From NCBI RefSeq assembly GCF_027497175.1, contig NZ_CP114901.1:4526001-4590000 (forward strand): DNA of 64,000 nt. Reading direction: 5' to 3'. Position 1 is the first letter of the stretch. Every line of letters begins with the position of its first letter. The notes below the pieces were generated by a model. The model made no database searches and was not told the origin of the DNA. It saw only the letters and a list, made by a program, of their open reading frames with translations. This document shows, one piece after another, positions 30,782-39,580 of this stretch. The position numbers and the translations under genes are program-made. Source of the stretch: Verrucosispora sp. WMMD573 (GTDB lineage: Bacteria; Actinomycetota; Actinomycetes; Mycobacteriales; Micromonosporaceae).

Positions 30782-32527
30782 TCAGCCGTGCCAGGACCGC
30801 CAGAGCGCGGCGTAGGCGCCACCGGTGCGGACGAGTTCGTCGTGGCCGCCGAGTTCGGTGATCCGGCCGTCCTCCAGCACGGCCACCCGGTCGGCGTCGT
30901 GCGCGGTGTTGAGCCGGTGCGCGATGGCGATGACCGTACGCCCGCTGGCCACGGCGGCGAGGGCCCGCTCGGTACGCCGGGCGGTCGTCGGGTCGAGCGC
31001 GGCCGTGGCCTCGTCGAGGATCAGGATCTGCGGGTTGGCGAGCACGAGCCGGGCGAGCGCGAGTTGCTGGGCGTCGGCGGCACTGAGTTCACGAGCCCCG
31101 TCACCGAGTTGCGTGTCGAGTCCGTCGGGCAGGTCGGCGTACCAGTCGGCGCTCACCGCGACCAGTGCGGCGCGCATCTGCTCGTCGGACGCGTCGGGGG
31201 CGGCGAAGGCGAGGTTGTCGCGCAGCGTGCCGATGAAGACGTGGTGTTCCTGGGTGACCAGGGCGATCCGGCGACGACGCTCGGCCGGGTCGAGGTCCGT
31301 GACGGCCAGGCCGTCGAGGCTCACCACACCCTCGCGCGGCACGTCGGTTCCGGCGAGCAGCCGGGCGAGCGTGGACTTTCCCGCCCCGGAAGGGCCGACG
31401 ATGGCGAGGCGTTCGCCGGGGCGTACCACCAGGTCGATCCCGCGCAGCACGTCGGGACCGTCGGCGTACGAGAAGTGGGCTCCGCGTACGACGAGCCGTC
31501 CGGACCGGGCGGGGGCCGGCACGCGTGGTCGCGGTGTGCCGGCTGCGGCTTCGGTCTGCTGGCCGACACCGAGCACCCGGGCGAACGAGGCGAGGCCGCG
31601 TTGGGCCTGCTCCATCCATTGCAGCAGCCGATCCAGCGGCTCGATCGCCTGCTGAAGGTAGAGCGCCGCCGCGACCACCTCGCCGAGGGTCACCAGGTCA
31701 CGGTCCAGCAGGAAGCCGCCGAACAGCAGCACCACCGCGATCGGCAGCGCGTAGCTCGCCTCCACCACCGGGAAGAAGACCGACCGGAGGGCCAGGGTCG
31801 CCCGACGGGTGGCCCACACCCGGCCGATGCGCTGCCGGCCGTACGCGATGCGGTCGGCACCGAGGCGGAGCGCCTCGACCGTGCGGGCACCCTCGGCGGT
31901 CGTGGTCAACGCCTCGGTCAGCTCGGCGGTCGCGGCCCCTTCGGCAAGGTAGGCCGGCCTGGCGCGACGCAGATACCAGCGGGTGACCGCGACGATCGAC
32001 GGCAGCCCGGTCAGGGCGACCAGGCCGAGTAGCGGATGCAGCAGGAAGATCGCACCGAAGAGCAGCGACAACTGCGTCCCGGCGATGACCATGACGGGCA
32101 TCACGTCCCGTACCGTCGTCCCGACGGTCGTCACGTCCACCGAGCTGCGGGTGGCGAGTTCACCGGTGCCGGCCCGTTCGATGACGGAGATGGGCAGGTC
32201 CAGCGCTCGCGCGACGAATGCTTCGCGGAGCCGGGCGACGGCGCGCTCACCGAACCGGTGGCCGACGTACTGGGCGTAGCGGGCGAGCAGCCCGTGGGCC
32301 AGCACACAGCCGCCGATCGCGAGGGCCAGACGGTCCACGGCGGCGGCGCCGGCACCGGCCGTGACCTCGTCGACGATCCTGCCCAACAGCCACGGCGGCG
32401 CGAGCCCGGCGACCGCGGCGGCGCCGTGCAGCACCAGGACGACGGCGACCGCGCGGCGGTCCGCGGCGATGAGGCCCAGCGCCGCGCGACGGACGACCTT
32501 CCGGTCCGCGACGGGCAGCCCGGTCAC
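30782..32527 (-). CDS. ABC exporter half-transporter with canonical Walker A/B (partner 1)
   Basis: A 581-residue type IV half-transporter: six-helix membrane domain (residues 20-310) and C-terminal ATPase. Walker A is G-P-S-G-A-G-K-S-T, Walker B is I-L-I-L-D-E-A-T-A-A-L-D with the catalytic Glu, and the switch His is in I-A-H-R-L-N. The signature, however, reads E-L-S-A-A-D-A-Q-Q instead of L-S-G-G-Q. The ATG at 32527 overlaps the stop of the upstream half-transporter, so the two are made together and should form a heterodimer. The substrate is unknown; a peptide, lipid or drug is typical. The helical cassette follows 111 bp downstream on the same strand. Confidence 0.9.
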   Translation of the reverse strand: MTGLPVADRKVVRRAALGLIAADRRAVAVVLVLHGAAAVAGLAPPWLLGRIVDEVTAGAGAAAVDRLALAIGGCVLAHGLLARYAQYVGHRFGERAVARLREAFVARALDLPISVIERAGTGELATRSSVDVTTVGTTVRDVMPVMVIAGTQLSLLFGAIFLLHPLLGLVALTGLPSIVAVTRWYLRRARPAYLAEGAATAELTEALTTTAEGARTVEALRLGADRIAYGRQRIGRVWATRRATLALRSVFFPVVEASYALPIAVVLLFGGFLLDRDLVTLGEVVAAALYLQQAIEPLDRLLQWMEQAQRGLASFARVLGVGQQTEAAAGTPRPRVPAPARSGRLVVRGAHFSYADGPDVLRGIDLVVRPGERLAIVGPSGAGKSTLARLLAGTDVPREGVVSLDGLAVTDLDPAERRRRIALVTQEHHVFIGTLRDNLAFAAPDASDEQMRAALVAVSADWYADLPDGLDTQLGDGARELSAADAQQLALARLVLANPQILILDEATAALDPTTARRTERALAAVASGRTVIAIAHRLNTAHDADRVAVLEDGRITELGGHDELVRTGGAYAALWRSWHG

Positions 32528-34269
32528 CGCAGTGACCCGTCGGCGTCGACGGACTCGCCGTCCCGGGACACCAGGGCCCGGTAGCTCGGATCCTGTGCGA
32601 GCAGTTCGACGTGACTGCCGGCGGCGGTGATCCGGCCGTGGCGCAGGTGTGCGACCAGGTCGGCGCGCCCGAGCAGCAGCGGTGAGGTGGTCAGCACGAC
32701 TGTGGTCCGTCCGGCCCGCGCCGCCCGCAGCCGCCGCGCGATGCGCGCCTCGGTGTGCGCGTCCACGGCCGACGTCGGGTCGATGAGGATCAGCACGTCC
32801 GGCTCGGCGAGCAGAGCGCGGGCCAGGCGTACGCGTTGCCGCTGGCCGCCGGAGAGGGTCCGGGCCCGGGTACCGACCGGCATCGCGAGCCCGTCCGGGT
32901 GGGCGTCGACCACGTCCACCGCCGACGCGGTACGCAACGCCGTGAACAGGTCGGCGTCGCTGGTGTCCGCCCGGACGCGCAGGATCTCGCGCAGTGTTCC
33001 GGCGAAGAGATAGGAGTCGTGGTCGGCGACCAGGATCCGCGCCCGCACCTCGTCCAGCGCGATGCTGGTGAGCGGCACGCCACCCCAGGTCACCTCGCCG
33101 GCGACGAACCGCCCGAGCCGGTCGGCCAGCGCGACGGCCTCGGCCGGGTCGTCGGCGGCGACGGCCAGCAGCCGTCCGGCGGGTACGGTCAGCCCGGTGG
33201 CGGGATCATGCAGGTCGGCGGGTCGGTCCGGCGCGGCTTGCGTCCCGCCGGCCGGTGACGGTGGACCGGCCTCGTCCGGTCTGAGGTTGAGCAGTGCGAT
33301 GATCCGGCGGGCGGCGACCCGCCCCCGGATCACCTGGTAACCGCCTTCGAGCAGGAACCACACCGGCACGATCAGGACCGCCACGTACCCGTAGACGGCC
33401 ACCGTCTGCCCGATGGTGATGTCACCCGCTGCCGCCATCCGCGCCGCCAGCCACACCACGGCGGCCAGGAACACGCCCGGAATGACGATCGTCAGCGACT
33501 CGATCCAGCTGTTCACGGCGCCGACCCGGTACCCCTCGGTCAGCAGCCGCTGGGAGCGGGCCGTGTACCGGCGGGCGAACAGTCCCCGCCCACCGACCCC
33601 GGCGAGCACCCGCAGCCCGGCCACGATGTCGGCGGCCCGGGTGGTGAGCAGGCCCTGCTGGTGACGGTAGACCGACTCGACCCGTTCGAGGCGGCGCAGC
33701 AGCGGCCCGACCAGCAGCACCACCGTCGGCACGCCGAGCAGCACGAACACCGCGAGCATCGGAGACACCGACCACAGGAGAAAGGCGACGAAGACGTACG
33801 CGAGGACGGCCCCGACGCCGGGCCCGGTCATCGTCAGCACCCCCGAGGTGTGGATGATGTCCGCGCCGCCCACGGTGGCGACCTCGCCGGCGGCGAGCCT
33901 GCGAGGCAGCACGGCACCGATGCGGGACAGGTGACGCAGCAGGACGGCGGCGGACCGGGCCGAGGCGTCCTCCCGGACGAAGGTCATCGTGCGGTGCCGC
34001 ATGATGCCCAGGTAGGCCAGGCCCAACCCGGCGACGACGATCGCGGCCACCCACCACAGCAGCGCCCGGTGGCCGGCGGGCCGTAACCCGTCGTCGATGG
34101 CGCGGGCGACGAGGTATGGCCGGACCGACAACCCGAGCATCCAGGCGGTGCCGATGAGGCCGCCACGCAGCACCCGCCACGGCTGACAGCGGACCAGCCA
34201 CCAGATGTATCTCAGTGGCCCCCTCGTGTCCGGCGTGCCCGGCTCGGCATGAGGGAGCTGTGGGGGCAT
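32524..34269 (-). CDS. ABC exporter half-transporter with degenerate Walker A (partner 2)
   Basis: A 581-residue half-transporter with a membrane domain (residues 35-310) and an ATPase domain. Walker A is lost (L-L-A-V-A-A-D-D-P-A-E-A-V-A-L-A in place of G-x-x-G-x-G-K-S-T), and the Walker B end reads L-I-D-P-T-S-A-V-D, lacking the catalytic Glu. The signature L-S-G-G-Q-R-Q-R is intact. With partner 1 this gives one competent ATP site (partner 1 Walker motifs plus this L-S-G-G-Q) and one degenerate site. TAGCCT lies 6 nt before the ATG at 34269, pointing to a leaderless mRNA. Confidence 0.9.
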   Translation of the reverse strand: MPPQLPHAEPGTPDTRGPLRYIWWLVRCQPWRVLRGGLIGTAWMLGLSVRPYLVARAIDDGLRPAGHRALLWWVAAIVVAGLGLAYLGIMRHRTMTFVREDASARSAAVLLRHLSRIGAVLPRRLAAGEVATVGGADIIHTSGVLTMTGPGVGAVLAYVFVAFLLWSVSPMLAVFVLLGVPTVVLLVGPLLRRLERVESVYRHQQGLLTTRAADIVAGLRVLAGVGGRGLFARRYTARSQRLLTEGYRVGAVNSWIESLTIVIPGVFLAAVVWLAARMAAAGDITIGQTVAVYGYVAVLIVPVWFLLEGGYQVIRGRVAARRIIALLNLRPDEAGPPSPAGGTQAAPDRPADLHDPATGLTVPAGRLLAVAADDPAEAVALADRLGRFVAGEVTWGGVPLTSIALDEVRARILVADHDSYLFAGTLREILRVRADTSDADLFTALRTASAVDVVDAHPDGLAMPVGTRARTLSGGQRQRVRLARALLAEPDVLILIDPTSAVDAHTEARIARRLRAARAGRTTVVLTTSPLLLGRADLVAHLRHGRITAAGSHVELLAQDPSYRALVSRDGESVDADGSLR

Positions 34270-34275
34270 CGTTCC

Positions 34276-34281
34276 AGGCTA
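34276..34281 (-). promoter_or_regulatory. Leaderless -10 hexamer of the ABC operon
   Basis: TAGCCT on the minus strand, 6 nt before the ATG at 34269, fits TANNNT with the transcription start on the start codon; no ribosome site is present. Confidence 0.55.
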
Positions 34282-34349
34282 CGGTCCGGCTCGGAGCGCT
34301 TCCACGGCAATATCGGGCGTCGGCGCGGCGGACGGCGGGGGAGTGGCGA

Positions 34350-34952
34350 TCAGGCGGGGCGGCGCAGGATGGTCACGGCGAAGTCCGCGTCCTCGCGCCA
34401 CGGGCGCAGGTCCCAGGTGGCGAAGCGGTGTTCCAGGCGCAGTCCGGCGGCGACCGCGTCGGCGTCGAAGTCGGTGAGTGGATACCCCCGGTCGGTGCCG
34501 AATCCGACCGCGACCACACCGTCCGGGCGCAGGTGCGCGGCGACCCGGCTGAGCACCTGGCGTTCGGTGCCGGCGGCGACGAAGGCCATCACGTTGCCGG
34601 CGAGCACCGCCGCGTCGAACGGCTCGCTCTCGCCGGCCGCCGCGAGGTCCAACTCGGCCAGATCGGCGACGAGCCAACTGGGCGCGGGGTGGTCGGCCCG
34701 GGCCGCGTCGATCAGGACCGGGTCCGCGTCCACCCCGACCACCGTGTGACCACGCGCCGCCAACTCGGCGCCGACCCGACCGGTGCCGCAGCCGGCGTCG
34801 AGGATCCGGGAGGCCGGCGGCACCAGCGTGTCGAGCAGCCGGGCCTCACCAGCCAGATCCGCGCCTTCGGCCGCCAACTGCCGGAACCGGTTGACGTACC
34901 ACTGCGAGTGCTCGGGACCGGTGTCGGTGGCCCATCGGGTCCTGTTGGTCAT
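34350..34952 (-). CDS. Class I SAM-dependent methyltransferase
   Basis: A 200-residue methyltransferase. The SAM-binding motif I is I-L-D-A-G-C-G-T-G-R-V-G near residue 50, the acidic strand-2 end is V-V-G-V-D-A-D, and motif IV is F-D-A-A-V-L-A-G-N near residue 113. No extra domain identifies the acceptor. TACGGT lies 6 nt before the ATG at 34952, again a leaderless arrangement. It is divergent from the GH63-like gene and 81 bp upstream of the ABC gene start on the same strand. Confidence 0.86.
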   Translation of the reverse strand: MTNRTRWATDTGPEHSQWYVNRFRQLAAEGADLAGEARLLDTLVPPASRILDAGCGTGRVGAELAARGHTVVGVDADPVLIDAARADHPAPSWLVADLAELDLAAAGESEPFDAAVLAGNVMAFVAAGTERQVLSRVAAHLRPDGVVAVGFGTDRGYPLTDFDADAVAAGLRLEHRFATWDLRPWREDADFAVTILRRPA

Positions 34953-34958
34953 GTCTGC

Positions 34959-34964
34959 ACCGTA
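34959..34964 (-). promoter_or_regulatory. Leaderless -10 hexamer of the methyltransferase gene
   Basis: TACGGT on the minus strand ends 6 nt before the ATG at 34952; no ribosome site is present. Confidence 0.55.
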
Positions 34965-35056
34965 TCCGGACCGGCTCAGGGCAGCCGTCCGACCGCCGGA
35001 ACAGGACCAACGGCAGGTGTCCGGAGACCAACTCGCGCGCTACCATGTCGTGACTC

Positions 35057-36418
35057 ATGGTGAACCGAACTGTTCCGCCGGCCGGGCCGAGCCCGGCTGT
35101 GGCCGCTGATGCCGTCGGTGAGCACGGCCGGCTGTGGGAGTTGGCCCGGAGCACTCTCGACGGCAACTGGGAACACGACCACACGGTGCCGTCGCGCACC
35201 CTGTACCCGCACCAGTGGAGCTGGGATTCGGCCTTCATCTCGATCGGCTGGGCCCAACTCCGCCCCGACCGCACCTGGTCGGAGCTGGACACCCTGTTCC
35301 GCGCCCAGTGGGGCGACGGTCGGGTGCCGCACATCGTGTTCAACCCGGCGGTGGCTGGCGGCGCCTACTTTCCCGGCGCCGGGTTCTGGTCGTCGAACAC
35401 CGTCGAGGGGACACCGCCGGTGGCCACCTCCGGGCTGGTGCAGCCGCCCGTGCACGCGTTGGCCGCCTGGCACGCTTACTGTCGCGTGCCGTCGGAGGCG
35501 AGCCGCGTCGCGTTGCGACGGCTCTATCCGCGCCTGGTGGCGCAGCAGCGCTACCTCGCCACCTGTCGCGATGTCGCTGGTGGCGGGTTGGCCAGCATCG
35601 TGCACCCGTGGGAGTCCGGACTGGACAACAGCCCGGCCTGGGACGGGCCGATGTCGGCGGTGCCGGCGGAGGCGGCGGTGATGCGTGCGTACCGGCGGCG
35701 CGACACCGTGCACGCCGATCCCGCCCACCGACCCACCGACCTGGACTACGCGCGGTACGTCACCATGGTCACCGCCTACCGGGCGGGCGGTTACCGCGAC
35801 GACAGCCTGGCCGACCGGCATCCGTTCCTGGTCGAGTGTCCGCTGTTCAACGCGGCAATGGGCGCCTCGGAGGTGGCGCTCGCCGGCATCGCCGAGGTGA
35901 TCGGCGTCGACCCGGGCCCGCACCGGGAGCGGGCTGTCGCCATCACCGAGGCTGTGGTGACCCGGCTGTACGACCCGGACAGTGGCACCTTCCATCCGCG
36001 TGACCTGCGGACCGGCCGATTGACGCCGGCCCGTACGGTGCTCGGCCTGACCCCGCTGATCCTGCCCGGCCTGCCGGCGCGACAGGTCGACGCGGTGCTC
36101 GCCGAGGCCCGCTCGGCCCGCTTCGGTCTCGCCGCCCGGATGACCCGACCACTGCCCAGCCACGACCGGACCGGTGCCGACTTCGAGCCGCTGCGCTACT
36201 GGCGCGGCCCGAGCTGGATGAACATCACCTGGCTGGTCCGGCATGGACTGGTGCGGCACGGACACGACCGGTTGGCGGCCGGGCTGCGCTCCTCGATGAT
36301 CGACCTGGTCGCGGCGGCCGGTTGCCACGAGTACTTTCACCCGGACACCGGCGCCGGCCTGGGCTCACCGGCGTTCAGTTGGACGGCGGCCCTGCTCCTG
36401 GACGTGCTGGCCGACTGA
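35057..36418 (+). CDS. GH63-like (alpha/alpha)6-barrel glycoside hydrolase, MGH/GGH type
   Basis: A 453-residue cytoplasmic hydrolase of the mannosylglycerate/glucosylglycerate hydrolase group. The motifs are Y-P-H-Q-W-S-W-D-S-A-F (near residue 50), S-I-V-H-P-W-E-S-G-L-D-N-S-P-A-W-D (near 182) and Y-W-R-G-P-S-W-M-N (near 388); in the family an Asp of the D-N-S-P-x-W-D region and a C-terminal Glu are catalytic. A role in breaking down a compatible solute such as glucosylglycerate fits, but other alpha-glucosides are possible. TACCAT lies just upstream (35041-35046), so the mRNA would carry almost no leader. Confidence 0.85.
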   Translation: MVNRTVPPAGPSPAVAADAVGEHGRLWELARSTLDGNWEHDHTVPSRTLYPHQWSWDSAFISIGWAQLRPDRTWSELDTLFRAQWGDGRVPHIVFNPAVAGGAYFPGAGFWSSNTVEGTPPVATSGLVQPPVHALAAWHAYCRVPSEASRVALRRLYPRLVAQQRYLATCRDVAGGGLASIVHPWESGLDNSPAWDGPMSAVPAEAAVMRAYRRRDTVHADPAHRPTDLDYARYVTMVTAYRAGGYRDDSLADRHPFLVECPLFNAAMGASEVALAGIAEVIGVDPGPHRERAVAITEAVVTRLYDPDSGTFHPRDLRTGRLTPARTVLGLTPLILPGLPARQVDAVLAEARSARFGLAARMTRPLPSHDRTGADFEPLRYWRGPSWMNITWLVRHGLVRHGHDRLAAGLRSSMIDLVAAAGCHEYFHPDTGAGLGSPAFSWTAALLLDVLAD

Positions 36419-36567
36419 CCCGGTGCGGCGAGACCTGCCGGTGGCCTCCGGGTGGCGCGGCGGGTGGCGCTGCCCGGGGGCAGGTAGGTTGCTGTCCAGG
36501 ATCGGCCGGCTGCCGCGCCGGTCTCGGGCGTCACCGTGACCGGGTGACCCGACGGGAGGGACGCGCA

Positions 36568-37212
36568 ATGAGCCGGGACAGCTTCGACGAGCAGCTCGAC
36601 CGGCTCACCGGTGTCCTGGCGTTGATGAGTCGGGACGCCGGCGCGGCGATCCGGGGGGCCAGCACCGCGCTGCTGGCGGTGGACCGGGGCGCGGCCGAGA
36701 CGGTGCTCGCCGGTGACGCCGTGCTGGACGCCCGGCGGGCCGAGGTGGAGGCGATGATCCCCGAGGTGTTGGTGCGGCACCAGCCGGTCGCCTCGGATCT
36801 GCGCCTGGTGGTGTGCGCGTTGCGGATCGCCGGTGCCCTGGAACGGATGGGCGACCTCGCGGTGCACGTCGCGAAGGTCGCGTTGCGTCGGCACCCGATC
36901 GGGGTGGTCCCGGAGCCGGCGATGCCGGTGATGACGGCGCTGGCCGAGGCGGCGGCGCGGGTGGCGGACAAGTGCGCGCTCGTGCTGGCCACCCGGGACC
37001 GGCTCGACGCGATGCAGCTCGGGCTGGACGACGACGAGGTCGACGCCGCGCAGGAACGCCTGCTGTCGCTGCTGGTCTCCGGCTGGCCGTACGGGGTGGA
37101 GTCCGCTATCGACCTGGCCCTGCTCGGCCGCTACTACGAGCGCTACGCCGACCAGGCGGTGAACGTCGCCCGCCAGGTCGTCTACCTGGTGACCGGCACC
37201 ATCCGGCTCTGA
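36568..37212 (+). CDS. phoU: Phosphate signalling protein PhoU
   Basis: A 214-residue protein of two three-helix PhoU bundles. Metal-cluster motifs E-R-M-G-D-L-A (near residue 92) and E-R-Y-A-D-Q-A-V-N-V-A-R (near 190) are present; canonical E-R-I-G-D-x-A/N. PhoU restrains phosphate uptake through Pst and the phosphate two-component system. ATG 36568 follows GGGAGGGA. It lies in front of pstSCAB but separated by the PHO box, so it is probably not driven by that promoter. Confidence 0.93.
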   Translation: MSRDSFDEQLDRLTGVLALMSRDAGAAIRGASTALLAVDRGAAETVLAGDAVLDARRAEVEAMIPEVLVRHQPVASDLRLVVCALRIAGALERMGDLAVHVAKVALRRHPIGVVPEPAMPVMTALAEAAARVADKCALVLATRDRLDAMQLGLDDDEVDAAQERLLSLLVSGWPYGVESAIDLALLGRYYERYADQAVNVARQVVYLVTGTIRL

Positions 37213-37317
37213 CGCGGTACGCGACGGCCGGCGGCCGGGCCAATTTTCCGGACATCCGGTACGCCGCGTCCGCAACGTCACATCCCGGCTTCCCGTTGGC
37301 CCCCACCAAGCCGGCAA

Positions 37318-37339
37318 GTTCACTTTTCGTTCACCTGGG
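37318..37339 (+). promoter_or_regulatory. PHO box (PhoP operator) before pstS
   Basis: Two direct 11-bp units, GTTCACTTTTC and GTTCACCTGGG, as in the Streptomyces PHO box consensus (GTTCACC with 4-nt spacers). It lies 87 bp before the pstS start. A PhoP-type response regulator should activate the operon under phosphate limitation; the phoRP genes are not in the window. Confidence 0.88.
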
Positions 37340-37425
37340 TCCGGGAGTCCGGCTACCTGGGCCTCCTAGCTTGACTCGCGTACGGCCCGGACGGGCTGAT
37401 GCACCCCGATAGAGAGGCTTACCTG

Positions 37426-38502
37426 GTGAACCGCAACGTGCTTTCGCGGCGCGTCCTTGCCGGCGTCGCGCTTGCCGCGCTCGCGCTTACCGGCTGTGGT
37501 AGCAATGACAGCAGCTCGGAGCCGGGCGGCAGTGGCGGCGACGGCGCCTACGCCGACCTGTCCGGCGAGTTGAAGGCGTCGGGCGCCAGCTTCCCGGACG
37601 CTTACTACCAAGAGGTCGTCGAAGCCTTCAAGGCCGAGGCATCCGACGTGACGGTCACCTACAACGCGACCGGATCCGGCACCGGCAAAAAGCAGTTCGG
37701 TGAGGGCCTGGTCGACTTTGCCGGCACCGACAGCCTGGTGAAGGACACCGACGGCGTGACCGCCGGTTCGTTCATGTACGTGCCGACGGTGGCGGCCCCG
37801 ATCACGGTTTCCTACAACCTTGAGGGCGTCGACAAGCTCCAGCTCAGCCCGGAGACGCTCGCCAAGATCTTCCAGACCGACATCAAGACCTGGGACGACG
37901 CGGCCGTCAAGGCCGACAACCCGGGTGTCGAGCTGCCCAACACGCCGATCACCGTTGCGCACCGTTCGGACGGTTCCGGCACCACCAGCAACTTCACCAA
38001 GTACCTCGACGCCGCGGCGGCGGGCACCTGGAAGCTGGGCAGTGGTGACACGGTGGCCTGGCCGGCCAGCACCCAGGGTGGCGAGAAGAACACCGGTGTC
38101 GCGCAGATCGTCAAGCAGACCAACGGCGCCGTCGGGTACGTCGACCTGAGCGACGCCAAGGCCACCGGCCTGAAGTACGCCGCCATCAAGAACAAGGACG
38201 GCCAGTTCGTCGAGCCGTCGCTGGAGGGCACCACCGCCGGCCTGGAGGGTGCCGAGATCGCCGAGGACCTGAGCTACAACCCGCTCAACGCCGCCGGTGC
38301 CTCCGCCTACCCGATCACCGCGCCGACGTTCATCATCGTCAAGACCTCCTACGACGACGCGAACAAGGCCGCGCTGGTCAAGGGCTTCCTCACCTTCCTG
38401 CTCAACGACGGCCAGGAACTGGCCGAGGAGGTCGACTTCGCACCGCTGCCGGCCTCGCTCAAGGAGAAGGCACTGGCCCAGGTCGAGAAGATCCAGGGCT
38501 GA
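37426..38502 (+). CDS. pstS: Phosphate-binding lipoprotein PstS
   Basis: A 358-residue periplasm-side receptor of the high-affinity phosphate ABC transporter. The signal peptide ends in the lipobox L-T-G-C with Cys24 as lipid site. Phosphate-binding segments are G-A-S-F-P (near residue 55), G-S-G-x-G-K/T (T-G-S-G-T-G-K-K) and H-R-S-D-G-S-G-T-T near 185. GTG 37426 has AGAGAGG 8 nt upstream; an earlier ATG at 37399 would put charged residues before the signal peptide. A strong hairpin follows the stop. Confidence 0.95.
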   Translation: MNRNVLSRRVLAGVALAALALTGCGSNDSSSEPGGSGGDGAYADLSGELKASGASFPDAYYQEVVEAFKAEASDVTVTYNATGSGTGKKQFGEGLVDFAGTDSLVKDTDGVTAGSFMYVPTVAAPITVSYNLEGVDKLQLSPETLAKIFQTDIKTWDDAAVKADNPGVELPNTPITVAHRSDGSGTTSNFTKYLDAAAAGTWKLGSGDTVAWPASTQGGEKNTGVAQIVKQTNGAVGYVDLSDAKATGLKYAAIKNKDGQFVEPSLEGTTAGLEGAEIAEDLSYNPLNAAGASAYPITAPTFIIVKTSYDDANKAALVKGFLTFLLNDGQELAEEVDFAPLPASLKEKALAQVEKIQG

Positions 38503-38529
38503 TCAAATCAAGATCGCTAGGGCGTTCCA

Positions 38530-38564
38530 GCTAGGGACGGGATCACGTCGATCCCGTCCCTAGC
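38530..38564 (+). terminator. Intra-operon hairpin between pstS and pstC
   Basis: Perfect 14-bp arms GCTAGGGACGGGAT (38530-38543) and ATCCCGTCCCTAGC (38551-38564) with a 7-nt loop in the 85-bp pstS-pstC gap. It probably ends most transcripts and stabilises pstS mRNA, so the binding protein is made in excess over the membrane parts. Confidence 0.82.
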
Positions 38565-38587
38565 GGGGTACCTGAGCTGGAGTGAAG

Positions 38588-39580
38588 ATGACCTTGACGA
38601 ACAATCCCCCGGCAGCCAAGCCGACGCTGACCCAGCGGGGCAGCAGCGCCCTCGGCGACCGCGTCTTCTCCTGGTGGACGCTCGCCACCGGCCTGCTGGT
38701 GCTGGCCATCCTCGGGCTGATCCTGATCACCACCGTCCGGGAGGCCTGGCCCGCGTTCGACGCGATGGGCCTGCGCTTCATCACCGAGCGGGTCTGGGAC
38801 CCGAACCCGGCCACCGGCGACGCCATCTTCGGTGCGCTGTCGTTCGCGTACGGCACCGCGGTCTCGTCGCTTATCGCGCTGCTGTTCGCGGTGCCGGTCT
38901 CGGTCGGCATCGCGCTGTTCCTCACCGAGCTGGCCCCGCGCCGGCTGCGCGGCCCCGCGGTGACCGTGATCGACCTGCTGGCCGCCGTGCCGTCGGTGGT
39001 CTTCGGCCTCTGGGGCATTCTGGTCGTGGCGCCCGCGCTGGTCCCGATCTACCAGTGGATGCACGACGTCCTCGGCGGCATCCCGTTGCTCGGCCGCCTC
39101 TTCGGCCCGGTCGGCAGCGGCCGCAACTTCATGACCGCCGGCCTGATCCTGGCGATCATGGTCACGCCGATCATCACCTCGATCACCCGCGAGGTGTTCA
39201 GCACGGTGCCGCGTGCCGACAAGGACGCGGCCCTCGCTCTGGGCGCCACCCGCTGGGAGATGATCCGGGGCGCGGTCTTCCCGCACAGCTTCGGCGGGGT
39301 GGTCGGCGCGGTGATGCTCGGCCTGGGCCGGGCCATGGGCGAGACGATCGCGGTCGCGCTGGTCATCGGCGGTGCCACGAACATCACCGCCAACCTCTTC
39401 GCCCCCGGCAACTCGATGGCCGCCGTCATCGTGCAGCAGTTCGGCGAGTCCACCGGCACCTTCACCGCCGCGCTCATCGGTCTCGGCGTGGTGCTGTTCG
39501 CGATGACGGTGCTGATCAACGTGCTCGCCCAGGTGGTCGTCCGTCGGGCCGAGGCCCGGATGAAGGGAAGCGTCGCGTGA
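38588..39580 (+). CDS. pstC: Phosphate ABC transporter permease PstC
   Basis: A 330-residue inner-membrane permease with about six helices. The coupling-helix region E-V-F-S-T-V-P-R-A-D-K-D-A-A-L-A-L-G-A-T-R-W-E (near residue 205) is the EAA motif that docks on PstB. ATG 38588 has GGAG 5 nt upstream; the in-frame GTG at 38582 overlaps that site. The stop overlaps the pstA start. Confidence 0.94.
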   Translation: MTLTNNPPAAKPTLTQRGSSALGDRVFSWWTLATGLLVLAILGLILITTVREAWPAFDAMGLRFITERVWDPNPATGDAIFGALSFAYGTAVSSLIALLFAVPVSVGIALFLTELAPRRLRGPAVTVIDLLAAVPSVVFGLWGILVVAPALVPIYQWMHDVLGGIPLLGRLFGPVGSGRNFMTAGLILAIMVTPIITSITREVFSTVPRADKDAALALGATRWEMIRGAVFPHSFGGVVGAVMLGLGRAMGETIAVALVIGGATNITANLFAPGNSMAAVIVQQFGESTGTFTAALIGLGVVLFAMTVLINVLAQVVVRRAEARMKGSVA

